In this document: positions 1-6,359 of the stretch, one piece after another
How positions within the stretch are numbered: the first letter of the stretch is position 1
Layout of the letters: the number at the start of each line of letters is the position of its first letter
NCBI GenBank assembly: GCA_015521265.1
Contig: WAON01000024.1
Location: 1 to 9,700 of the forward strand
Length of the DNA: 9,700 bases
Reading direction: 5' to 3'
From: Desulfurococcales archaeon
Lineage (GTDB): Archaea; Thermoproteota; Thermoprotei_A; Sulfolobales; Desulfurococcaceae
The notes under the pieces: model-generated
Database searches by the model: none
Seen by the model: only the letters and a program-made list of their open reading frames with translations
Told to the model about the DNA's origin: nothing
Translations under genes and position numbers: made by a program

Positions 1-10
1 CTACCATATA

Positions 11-823
11 TTGTCAATAAATAAGAATATAATTGGCTGTATCAACGAGCTAAAATCTATTGAAGGAAGTAACTGCCTCAATGAACTGGAGAAACTATTA
101 AAGAATCAAGGAAATAAATTAAAAGTCAAAGTATATAGGCTGACAGAAGAAATCCTCGGAGATAAAGCTGAAACAATTAAAAAGTATACATCTAGAGGAA
201 GAGAGACTAGCCCATATATCAAAACAGAAGAATCTTTGAGAATTGAAAAAGAAGAAGAATTAACACTTAAAACAACTACTATTGGAAGAGTTAAAGGATT
301 AAGAGAAACAATAGGCTTCCTAGAATATAAACTATCAAACGAGCTGGATAAACTAGGCTATATGGTCGATGAAGTAACAATAACGCCTACACGTAGAGAC
401 ATAGTAGTATTCGTAAAACTCCTACGCAGTAGTAAGCCGCCTTCACTCTACGAACTATCATCGATCATCGCAAAGCATGTCTGTACAGATCTAAATGTAC
501 CGGAGAAGCTTGGAGTTGAGGTAGAACATAAGAAAAAGAAATTGATAGAGATTAATCTTCAGAGGAGAATGGATAAATGCCTTTTAATCGGTGGTGTAGC
601 TGAAAAACTGCGGAGTTATGGCTTAGTACTCACAAGTCTAGAAATATCTGAATCCAACGACCAGGTTATTCTACTAATTAATGCTAAAAAGCTACCCGGC
701 GAGATCGCTTATAAGCCTAAAGAAGCCGTTAAAGAGATTAAATACCTCGCCAAGAACCTATTGGGGAAAAACGTCAGGGTAATAATGAAAACCGGGCTAC
801 TGGGCGGCCGGGTAGAAGCCTAG
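11..823 (+). CDS. Uncharacterised protein with a duplicated C-terminal alpha/beta domain
   Basis: I do not recognise this family. The 270-residue product has no signal peptide or membrane segment and looks cytoplasmic. Residues 1-100 are highly charged (Lys/Glu-rich), probably helical and partly disordered. Residues about 105-172 and 191-260 have the same predicted order (helix, two strands, helix, strand) and align loosely: a GY/GL turn (116-117, 204-205), a hydrophobic strand (IVVFVKL at 131-137, VILLINA at 219-225), a tyrosine-containing linker, a helix and a final V-x-V strand (168-172, 255-259). This suggests an internal duplication. The start is a TTG ten bases into the window with no Shine-Dalgarno in view. 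The frame is open to the left edge, so the true start may lie upstream. The stop (TAG) is two bases from the convergent upp stop. The first third is more AT-rich than the rest. Coding is likely; function is unknown. Confidence 0.75.
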   Translation: MSINKNIIGCINELKSIEGSNCLNELEKLLKNQGNKLKVKVYRLTEEILGDKAETIKKYTSRGRETSPYIKTEESLRIEKEEELTLKTTTIGRVKGLRETIGFLEYKLSNELDKLGYMVDEVTITPTRRDIVVFVKLLRSSKPPSLYELSSIIAKHVCTDLNVPEKLGVEVEHKKKKLIEINLQRRMDKCLLIGGVAEKLRSYGLVLTSLEISESNDQVILLINAKKLPGEIAYKPKEAVKEIKYLAKNLLGKNVRVIMKTGLLGGRVEA

Positions 824-825
824 TA

Positions 826-1482
826 TTAGATGAATAAGTCTACCCCGAGCCCACGATCACCAGCATCACCTAATCCTGGGACAATGAAGAATTCATCGTT
901 GAGAACTGGGTCGATGCCGACTGTATAAATCTTAATGTCAGATACATGGCTGAGTAGATACTCTATACCCGGACGGCTTGCAATAACACTTGCAACAGTT
1001 ATTCTTCGAGCCCCTCTCTGTCTTAAGTGTCTTATCGATGCCTCAATAGTCTTACCAGTTGCAAGCATTGGATCCGCAAGTATTATTCGATCATACCTTG
1101 CAAGACTAACCGGCAGCCTCTCATAGTAAATCGTGATCCTAACACTATCACCAGCTTCAACCCTTTTAGCAGCTATAAGCCCTATCCCAGCCCATGGAAG
1201 TGCTTTTATAATACCATAGACTAACGGCAAGCTAGCACCAAGTATTCCAACAACTAACAGCTTACCCGACGGGAAATAACCGATTGCCCTAGCTAGTGGA
1301 GTTTCAACATCCCGGGTCTTCCAGGGCAGTTCCCTGCTAACCTCATACCCCAATATAAAACCAGTCTTTTCTAGTACTTCCCTAAACACGCTAGAACCAG
1401 TATTTTTATCTCTAAGAATAGCTAGGTAATGCTGAGCTAGAGGATTATCAATCATATATACTTGGCTCTGCATGAAGCCCAT
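826..1482 (-). CDS. upp: Uracil phosphoribosyltransferase (UPRTase)
   Basis: This enzyme converts uracil and PRPP to UMP plus diphosphate in pyrimidine salvage, in the cytoplasm. Two diagnostic motifs are visible in the 218-residue product. The PRPP-binding loop DPMLATGKT is at 137-145, with GKT where many family members have GGS. The C-terminal uracil-binding stretch is at 185-210 (TVGIDPVLNDEF followed by VPGLGDAGDR). The length matches archaeal UPRTases (about 216 residues in Sulfolobus, where CTP inhibits and GTP activates; whether that applies here is not visible). The start is ATG at 1482; a second in-frame ATG at 1473 is possible. No Shine-Dalgarno precedes it, and a TATA-like element about 29 bp upstream suggests a nearly leaderless transcript. 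It lies 69 bp after the phosphatase gene on the same strand and converges on the 11-823 gene with a two-base gap. Confidence 0.96.
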   Translation of the reverse strand: MGFMQSQVYMIDNPLAQHYLAILRDKNTGSSVFREVLEKTGFILGYEVSRELPWKTRDVETPLARAIGYFPSGKLLVVGILGASLPLVYGIIKALPWAGIGLIAAKRVEAGDSVRITIYYERLPVSLARYDRIILADPMLATGKTIEASIRHLRQRGARRITVASVIASRPGIEYLLSHVSDIKIYTVGIDPVLNDEFFIVPGLGDAGDRGLGVDLFI

Positions 1483-1506
1483 GAGTACAATATGAAGTAA
1501 AGATGG

Positions 1507-1514
1507 ATTTTAAT
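1507..1514 (-). promoter_or_regulatory. Weak TATA-like element upstream of upp
   Basis: On the minus strand this reads ATTAAAAT, centred about 29 bp before the upp ATG in the 69-bp gap after the phosphatase gene. The spacing suits an archaeal TATA box driving a leaderless or near-leaderless upp transcript, which fits the missing Shine-Dalgarno. The match is weak, and read-through from the upstream genes is also possible. Confidence 0.35.
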
Positions 1515-1551
1515 CTTGCTTCTACCCGTACTAGGCTTATCATTAGAGGAA

Positions 1552-2505
1552 CTAAACGTATTGATAATAAGGGGCTTGTTCTAGAATTATCTTCTCCCCG
1601 ATAAGCCTGGATAATCTATCCACATACCCCCTGGCCTCCCTTACATGTGGGGTACAAGCACTCTCGCAGAGAGCAGTAATATAGTTTACCGGCCCTATTT
1701 TATCATGGATTAAGATAACGATCCTCCCATCCATGCCCAGATCTAGAATATGGGTAAGCCTAACTAGTATACCTTCAACACTCTCAGCATCCCCATTATA
1801 GTCGGATAAGATATTGACAATTTCATTCATATAGCTTTTAAGATCGCTGTGTCTATCGGCTATTCTAGCTATATCCGAAATACTGTAGCAGTGGAGTAAT
1901 GATGAATATATTAAATGGGGTGTAAGATCTAATCCTAAATACTGTGTTAACTCGATGGTAAACTGTGTAGTTTTCGATAAATGCTTATATGGAACACGCA
2001 TATCTTTCCTGATAAGATTTAAAAGTCTACCTAGGATCACTGGATCAGTATTCTTTAAGAAGTAATAATAGTCTTCAAGCATTACCCTCTGACCAATATT
2101 AGCTAGGACTCCCGGCCTTCGCCTCGATACTTCTCCTACTACATTATACAGCTCCTTTCCCATATAGACAAGGTATGCAGCGGCTACGAGCCCACTCCTA
2201 CCTACCCCGCCCATACAGTGAATGAGGACGCGTTTACCCTCCCTGATTCTTTCATCAATCCACTTCGAAACATCGTAGAGGTCTAGGAGTTCAACCGGGT
2301 GGAAGTCTGGCGTTGGGAGATAATATACTTCAACACCCATACTAGTCCATTGCTGAATATAGTAATCTATACTCCCAATAGCTTCGTGCGGCTCTATTAA
2401 AACAACTACGGCATCGAATATTTTTGACAAACCTGGTATATCGCTTATGCTAGGCATAGGTGATATGGCTAGTTTATCATTAATAATCCAAACATAATAA
2501 TACAT
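1552..2505 (-). CDS. Dual-specificity/tyrosine-type cysteine phosphatase with long C-terminal extension
   Basis: The N-terminal ~150 of 317 residues form a compact cysteine phosphatase domain. The P-loop HCMGGVGRSG spans 96-105, giving nucleophile Cys97 and phosphate-binding Arg103 (the C-x5-R signature). Asp67, in a TPDFHP segment 30 residues earlier, is the likely general acid. Such enzymes hydrolyse phosphoesters through a cysteinyl-phosphate intermediate; the substrate may be phosphoprotein or a small molecule and cannot be told from sequence. Archaeal stand-alone DUSPs are usually about 150-180 residues, so the extension (about 155-317, largely helical, with Cys206, Cys280 and Cys284) is unusual; I do not recognise it. 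No signal peptide is seen. The ATG shares one base with the stop of the ThiR gene (TAATG), implying translational coupling, with a weak GGCGAG upstream. The domain call is firm; the substrate is unknown. Confidence 0.9.
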   Translation of the reverse strand: MYYYVWIINDKLAISPMPSISDIPGLSKIFDAVVVLIEPHEAIGSIDYYIQQWTSMGVEVYYLPTPDFHPVELLDLYDVSKWIDERIREGKRVLIHCMGGVGRSGLVAAAYLVYMGKELYNVVGEVSRRRPGVLANIGQRVMLEDYYYFLKNTDPVILGRLLNLIRKDMRVPYKHLSKTTQFTIELTQYLGLDLTPHLIYSSLLHCYSISDIARIADRHSDLKSYMNEIVNILSDYNGDAESVEGILVRLTHILDLGMDGRIVILIHDKIGPVNYITALCESACTPHVREARGYVDRLSRLIGEKIILEQAPYYQYV

Positions 2506-3386
2506 TAAAACTCGCCAGCAATACTCTTCAATAACTCCTCAAGCCTTCCAAGACTTTCCTCGAAAATATAAATAACTGGTTCCAGCCCCGGTCCACCGCG
2601 ATCTATGATTACTTTAGCTCTTCTAATATTTAATAGACACTTATCCAGCTCGATCCAGAATTTCGAGGGTTCACTGTGTGGACCGCAGACTCCGCTTTTA
2701 TAATTCTTGATCAACTTATCAATTAGTGCTTTTTCGAATCGTATATTAGCCGCGGTATTTATCCTATTCTCGAGCTTGTTTGCTGCTAGGAGTAGTACTC
2801 TAGCTAAATGCCTACTACCACCATATATGGGTTCTCCAACAGCTACTGGTCTGCCCCTAACTTTTATAATCCTACCGGGTAGCCCTATAACATCTATTAT
2901 TGTAGAAGGCTTTCTAGGCGCATATACTATATTCATACCGACTTCGGGTATAAGCCTTCCTAAACCCTTAATCCCTAAAATCCTCGCTAGAAAATACTTA
3001 TACTCTTCAATATAGGGGTCGATTAAGAGGTTTGCAGATATACAATAATCTGATAAATGTTCCCTTGTTCTACACAGATACTCTCTAGTAAGCATGTCTA
3101 CGATTGACGACATAACTATTACGAGGCGTGGTTTATCGTTTTTACTAATAAAGTGTATTATTAGCTCAATATAATCGTCTAACTCCCTCCTATTAAAGCC
3201 CATGATCGATAATAGATCGTAATAGTAATCAATAGTCTTTGAGAGATACTTATGTATTTGCGGCTGTGAAATCTCAAATATCTCCGCAATCCGCCGCTGG
3301 CTGTATCCTAAATTCTTAAGCCTATGAATAACTAAGCCTTTAAGCGGGGGAATAATCTTCTTCGAAGCAACCTCCTGGGGTAGCAA
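2505..3386 (-). CDS. thiR: ThiR-like transcriptional regulator (N-terminal HTH, C-terminal ThiN domain)
   Basis: The 293-residue product has a helix-turn-helix at about 26-50 (GYSQRRIAEIF, turn, SQPQIHKYL) and a ThiN-type domain at about 145-293. ThiN landmarks are the PEVGMNIVYA segment (147-156), PGRI (170-173), VGEPIYGGSRHLARV (183-197), AANIRF (212-217) and a C-terminal GGPGLEPVIYIF (264-275). ThiN is the archaeal thiamine-phosphate synthase fold. Fused to an HTH it forms ThiR (COG2522-type), known in archaea as a repressor of thiamine genes that senses thiamine phosphates; that role here is inferred from the family. Residues 51-144 are a helical linker of unclear role. The start is TTG: an in-frame stop sits two codons upstream, a GGAG lies 7 bases before it, and the resulting MLPQEV opening fits the family. 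It follows the 3404-4093 gene by 17 bp and overlaps the phosphatase gene by one base. No thiamine synthesis gene is in the window. Confidence 0.87.
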   Translation of the reverse strand: MLPQEVASKKIIPPLKGLVIHRLKNLGYSQRRIAEIFEISQPQIHKYLSKTIDYYYDLLSIMGFNRRELDDYIELIIHFISKNDKPRLVIVMSSIVDMLTREYLCRTREHLSDYCISANLLIDPYIEEYKYFLARILGIKGLGRLIPEVGMNIVYAPRKPSTIIDVIGLPGRIIKVRGRPVAVGEPIYGGSRHLARVLLLAANKLENRINTAANIRFEKALIDKLIKNYKSGVCGPHSEPSKFWIELDKCLLNIRRAKVIIDRGGPGLEPVIYIFEESLGRLEELLKSIAGEF

Positions 3387-3393
3387 TCGTTAT

Positions 3394-3397
3394 CTCC
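3394..3397 (-). promoter_or_regulatory. Shine-Dalgarno site deciding the thiR TTG start
   Basis: The minus strand reads GGAG, continuing as GGAGATAACGA before the TTG at 3386. The spacing of 7 bases and the in-frame TAA just upstream of the TTG make this the only workable start for the full-length regulator. Confidence 0.65.
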
Positions 3398-3403
3398 AAA
3401 ATA

Positions 3404-4093
3404 CTAGAAGAATTCCTGGCTGAAATATTTACCCTTCTCGGCCTCCCTCGTAGAATCTTTTAACCCATGTTTTCTCCCGGTGTCTGTGTCTAGTTTACCA
3501 GCGACTATCTCGGCCAACTCGAGTATTTCGTTGAGCACCCTGATCTCATTCTGGAAAACATCTTCATATTCCATCATTGATTCGAGAATGTCAATAATCC
3601 TCTCCATTTCATCGAAGACAAGCCTACGGAAAACCCTTTTATCAGCACTCGTAAGTATTTCTTTAGAGCTAAGCCTCTTCAACGTGTCGAGGAGTTTTTT
3701 CGGTTCTAGGCTCTTATACTTTAATAGGAGGAGTCGTAGCCTAGGCTCCTCGAGTGAGCCGCCGGAATAGTATTCGTATAATGCCCTCCTAGTTTCTTCT
3801 AAATCAATAAATCTCCACCACTTCTGCCTCCGGGAATCATAGGATTTCTCGATTAAACCATAGTTTCTCTCGAGAATCCTCAAAATATTCCTAGGATCAT
3901 AGCTTATACCACGGCTCTGAAGCCTTAGAACAAGTAATTTGAAGCTAAAATCTCCTAAACGGTGGTCAATGCTTGGATCAGTAGCTATATCTAACGCTGT
4001 CTTTAAAACGATAAATCCCTTATCCCCATAACTATTAAGGAAATCTATGACGCGTAGCTTAACAAGGTTATTCAAGAAGACTACCCCCAACAA
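3404..4093 (-). CDS. Uncharacterised protein, possible winged-helix plus coiled coil; first gene of thiR operon
   Basis: I do not recognise the family. The product is about 229 residues with no membrane segment. Residues about 35-105 could fold as a winged helix: helical segments, then a KSYDSRRQKWWRFIDL stretch (83-98) that resembles a beta wing rich in basic and aromatic residues. Residues about 113-200 are predicted long helices with heptad-like leucines, probably a coiled coil. The last 30 residues are polar and likely disordered. There is no ATG in the expected start region; TTG at 4093 or 4090 is favoured because a strong TATA box lies about 22 bp upstream, implying a leaderless message. 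It ends 17 bp before thiR on the same strand, so it probably leads the operon with thiR and the phosphatase gene. A nucleic-acid-binding role is conceivable but unproven. The start is uncertain. Confidence 0.7.
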   Translation of the reverse strand: MLGVVFLNNLVKLRVIDFLNSYGDKGFIVLKTALDIATDPSIDHRLGDFSFKLLVLRLQSRGISYDPRNILRILERNYGLIEKSYDSRRQKWWRFIDLEETRRALYEYYSGGSLEEPRLRLLLLKYKSLEPKKLLDTLKRLSSKEILTSADKRVFRRLVFDEMERIIDILESMMEYEDVFQNEIRVLNEILELAEIVAGKLDTDTGRKHGLKDSTREAEKGKYFSQEFF

Positions 4094-4110
4094 ATATGCT
4101 AGGCTTTGGG

Positions 4111-4120
4111 AATATATAAG
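4111..4120 (-). promoter_or_regulatory. TATA box for the minus-strand thiR operon
   Basis: The minus strand reads CTTATATATT, a strong archaeal TATA box preceded by A/C-rich bases where a BRE would sit. The centre is about 22 bp upstream of the TTG at 4093, so transcription should begin at or just around the start codon. It is the best promoter candidate for the uncharacterised gene, thiR and the phosphatase gene. Confidence 0.6.
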
Positions 4121-4132
4121 TTGAATCCTACA

Positions 4133-4165
4133 CGTATATATCGGCCATGTATTAGTGTATATACA
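4133..4165 (+). promoter_or_regulatory. Plus-strand TATA-like elements for the ABC exporter operon
   Basis: Two candidates lie in the 111-bp-plus divergent intergenic region: CGTATATATC at 4133-4142, and TGTATATACA at 4156-4165, the latter a perfect 10-bp palindrome. Starts about 25 bp downstream would fall near 4163 or 4186 and give a leader of roughly 40-60 bases before the probable TTG at 4223. That fits the GGAGG ribosome-binding site there. Together with the minus-strand TATA at 4111-4120 they form a back-to-back divergent promoter. Confidence 0.45.
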
Positions 4166-4213
4166 GGAGTATTACAATGGTAACACCCGGAGCAACATGA
4201 TGGATTGATCGGC

Positions 4214-4218
4214 GGAGG
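4214..4218 (+). promoter_or_regulatory. Shine-Dalgarno GGAGG before the ABC ATPase gene
   Basis: GGAGG is followed by AACC and then a TTG at 4223. The 4-base spacing is short but workable. A TTG at 4205 lies upstream of this site and would put it inside the coding region. An ATG at 4238 is 19 bases away but fits family N-termini well. Confidence 0.5.
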
Positions 4219-4222
4219 AACC

Positions 4223-4960
4223 TTGACCGGAAGAGATATGCTGGTAGTAAATGATCTTCACAAGATCTATGATGACGGAACTCATGCCGTTAAAGGATTA
4301 TCCTTTACTCTAAAGCAGGGAGAAATTTATGGATTAATAGGTCCGAACGGCGCTGGTAAATCAACTACTCTAAGAATGATCGCCACCCTCATCAAACCTA
4401 CTAGGGGCTCAATCTATCTTAACGGTGTAGACGTTGTAAAAGAACCATTAAAAGCTAGGAAAATGATCGGCTACCTCCCGGAGGAAGCCGAAGTCTATCC
4501 AAGGCTAACTGGTCGCGAACACCTATTATTCTATGCAAGATTGTACGGTATAGAAAACATTGAGGAAACCGTGGAGTATGGGGCAGAGATAAGCGGGTTG
4601 GGGGATAAACTGGATAAAAAAGCGGGGGAGTATAGTAAGGGTATGAAGAGGAGGCTACTACTAGCACTAGTCCTTATGAGGAGTCCCCAGCTAGCGATAC
4701 TAGACGAGCCAACCAGCGGGTTAGACGTATACGCATCGGTAAGGGTAAGGAGGATTATTAAAGAATACGTGTCTAAAACCGGGCACTCCGTAATCCTCAG
4801 CAGTCATAACATGTTAGAAGTAGAGTATCTATGTGATCGTGTATCCTTCATTATCAATGGGAAAATTATAACTACGGGAAGCCCCAGCGAGTTGAAGGCT
4901 CGGTATAACGCGTTAAACCTCGAGGAAGCTTTTGTAAAAGCCGTTGAGGAGCATGGTTAG
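4223..4960 (+). CDS. ABC-2 type exporter, ATP-binding subunit (NatA/CcmA-like)
   Basis: This cytoplasmic nucleotide-binding subunit of about 245 residues pairs with the downstream permease. Numbered from the TTG at 4223, Walker A is GPNGAGKST at 40-48 (Lys46), the Q-loop region is GYLPEEAEVYP at 83-93 with Glu where many families have Gln (common, as I recall, in ABC-2 exporters), the signature is YSKGMKRR at 137-144, Walker B is LAILDEP at 157-163 with catalytic Glu162 followed by the D-loop SGLD, and the switch His is His195 in SSHNM. All are intact. The start is ambiguous: TTG 4205, TTG 4223 (GGAGG just upstream, chosen) or ATG 4238 (which gives the typical MLVVNDLHKIYDDG opening). It is separated from the permease by two bases. 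The family exports drugs, sodium, antibiotics or polysaccharides; the substrate cannot be told. Confidence 0.95.
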   Translation: MTGRDMLVVNDLHKIYDDGTHAVKGLSFTLKQGEIYGLIGPNGAGKSTTLRMIATLIKPTRGSIYLNGVDVVKEPLKARKMIGYLPEEAEVYPRLTGREHLLFYARLYGIENIEETVEYGAEISGLGDKLDKKAGEYSKGMKRRLLLALVLMRSPQLAILDEPTSGLDVYASVRVRRIIKEYVSKTGHSVILSSHNMLEVEYLCDRVSFIINGKIITTGSPSELKARYNALNLEEAFVKAVEEHG

Positions 4961-4962
4961 AC

Positions 4963-6225
4963 ATGAGTTTTACAAGGGATCTAGGAGTACTGCTCTGGAA
5001 GGAGCTCTTAGACTTATATAGGGATCGCAGGACATTGTTTACAAGCATCCTACTACCACTCATAAGCCTACCACTAATAGGATTCATGGGTATAGCGCTT
5101 GTAGAACAACAACCGGTACTCGTTGCAGTTGTCGATCTCGACAATACAACAGCTAGAAACCAGTTGTTGAACATTACGGTTTCGTCCAGATGGCTGGCCG
5201 GTAATACGACTAGAATACTGGAAAAGTTTGGATATAATGTGACGATCAGTCATAGTATCGATATTGTGAAAAACCCGGATATCGATGTAGCCTTAATTAT
5301 TCCCAAGGGGTTTTCTAGGAATGCTTCAAGCTTAAACAATACTGCGAGAGTAAAGGTTCTTAGGAGAGCTGGTGTACAGGCCGCTGTAAGAGCTGAATCG
5401 ACAATATATAGTATAATAAACGTGTTCTCGAGGAATATCTCTGATGCTAAGCTGAACGCGGTTATCCGTTTATTAGGCTTAAACGCTACAATACCAGCAC
5501 TTAGAAACCCGGTAACTGCTAGGACTGAAGTAGTAGGTATTAGTGGTCAGCCAGTTAGTAGAGCAATAGTATTGAGGAATGCTTTTGCTAGAATACTAGT
5601 ATTAGCATTCAGCTTCGTAGTTACACCGGCAGCTAGCTATGTTATTGATGGTATTATCGGTGAGAGGGAGAGGAAAACGATCGAGCTACTATTGGCGTCT
5701 CCAACTACTCCGCAGAGGATCATATACGCTAAACTAGTAGCTGCAACTCTCCTCGGATTAATTACTGCTCTAGCTGATATTATAGGCCTCGTAGTATACA
5801 TGGTTTCCGTAAGTATTGTATCAGGAGTCCCCTTCGGTGTAATAATCGATCCATTACTTCTAATACTGCACTCAATCACAGCTTTCTTCACAATACTTTC
5901 AACGATAAGCATCGCACTACCCTTCATAACCCGTACTCGGGGAATCCGGAGCGCCTCCAACATTGTGAGCCTAGTAACGATTGTTGCACTAGTATTCTTC
6001 TTCACAGGCTTCTTCGTAGACTATATAAGGCTTCCCAGCGAGATACTTATACCATTATACTTGATACCATTCACACACAGCATACTCGTAATACAGGGAT
6101 ATGTCCTCGGATACGTTAGTAGAGCCCTAATACACTTAGCAGTCTTATCAATTGCTAGCATTGCCCTCCTTATAATCGCTTCTAAAACGATTAATACTGA
6201 GAAACTATTGATAGCCCCACTATAA
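4963..6225 (+). CDS. ABC-2 type exporter, permease subunit (NatB-like) with glycosylation-rich external domain
   Basis: The 420-residue membrane subunit partners the ATPase encoded two bases upstream. A short cytoplasmic N-terminus carrying WKELLDLYRDRRTL (12-25), typical of ABC-2 permeases, precedes the first membrane helix (about 26-48). A large extracytoplasmic domain follows (about 50-205). After it come about five further hydrophobic segments, near 210-228, 256-288, 297-322, 334-353 and 361-408 (the last probably two helices). The cytoplasmic coupling motif GERERKTIELLLASPTT is at 233-249. The external domain holds eight N-x-S/T sequons (Asn61, 70, 81, 92, 120, 125, 158, 174) and I found none elsewhere, which strongly supports the topology. 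The ATG start has GAGGAG about 11 bases upstream, inside the ATPase gene. The general family role in efflux is firm; the exported compound is unknown. Confidence 0.93.
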   Translation: MSFTRDLGVLLWKELLDLYRDRRTLFTSILLPLISLPLIGFMGIALVEQQPVLVAVVDLDNTTARNQLLNITVSSRWLAGNTTRILEKFGYNVTISHSIDIVKNPDIDVALIIPKGFSRNASSLNNTARVKVLRRAGVQAAVRAESTIYSIINVFSRNISDAKLNAVIRLLGLNATIPALRNPVTARTEVVGISGQPVSRAIVLRNAFARILVLAFSFVVTPAASYVIDGIIGERERKTIELLLASPTTPQRIIYAKLVAATLLGLITALADIIGLVVYMVSVSIVSGVPFGVIIDPLLLILHSITAFFTILSTISIALPFITRTRGIRSASNIVSLVTIVALVFFFTGFFVDYIRLPSEILIPLYLIPFTHSILVIQGYVLGYVSRALIHLAVLSIASIALLIIASKTINTEKLLIAPL

Positions 6226-6359
6226 ATTATTCAAGTATATACTGTTAGCAACCAATACATACAAGAACCAGCTAGTATAGGGTTTAATGGGAAACCTTTA
6301 ATACCAATCCCCTATCTAAACTAACACATATAATCAATCATTAATAGGTGAAGAGAGGT
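6226..6359 (+). promoter_or_regulatory. Intergenic promoter/operator region before the small regulator gene
   Basis: This gap of about 130 bp contains a second GTATATAC palindrome (AGTATATACT at 6234-6243), an inverted repeat GGTTT-6-AAACC at 6281-6296, and a good BRE/TATA element (GGAAACC followed by TTTAATA) at about 6290-6303. Transcription from it should start near 6326. The AGGTGA at 6346-6351 is a textbook Shine-Dalgarno site eight bases before TTG 6360. No clear T-run terminator for the upstream exporter genes is visible. The inverted repeat abuts the BRE, where a repressor could block TBP/TFB; autoregulation by the encoded protein is an inference. Confidence 0.55.
6346..6351 (+). promoter_or_regulatory. 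Shine-Dalgarno AGGTGA for the small regulator gene
   Basis: AGGTGA is complementary to the archaeal 16S 3' end and lies eight bases before TTG 6360. It overlaps the alternative GTG start at 6348, so it argues for the TTG as the real start. Confidence 0.6.

Noticed and set aside
763..822. Possible terminator for upp in the GC-rich, T-tract-containing 3' end of the convergent gene
   Set aside because: The minus strand has short T-runs, but the CCGGG elements are direct rather than properly inverted repeats, so no convincing structure is present.
935..1224. Two open frames on the plus strand inside upp
   Set aside because: They lie antisense to a gene with unmistakable UPRTase motifs and have no recognisable domain or ribosome site.
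2707..3015. 102-codon plus-strand frame with a hydrophobic start
   Set aside because: It is entirely antisense to the ThiN-containing regulator; its composition reflects the reverse complement of that gene.
2505..3386. Active thiamine-phosphate synthase (ThiN/ThiDN) instead of a regulator
   Set aside because: There is an HTH at the N-terminus and no ThiD kinase domain, so the ThiR-type regulator is the better call.
4268..4274. ATGATGA matching the C box of a C/D sRNA (similar matches near 1899 and 4197)
   Set aside because: No D box (CTGA) at suitable spacing follows, and the site lies in ABC ATPase coding sequence.
5637..6005. 122-codon minus-strand frame inside the permease gene
   Set aside because: It is antisense to well-supported transmembrane coding sequence and is rich in residues expected from reverse-reading membrane helices.
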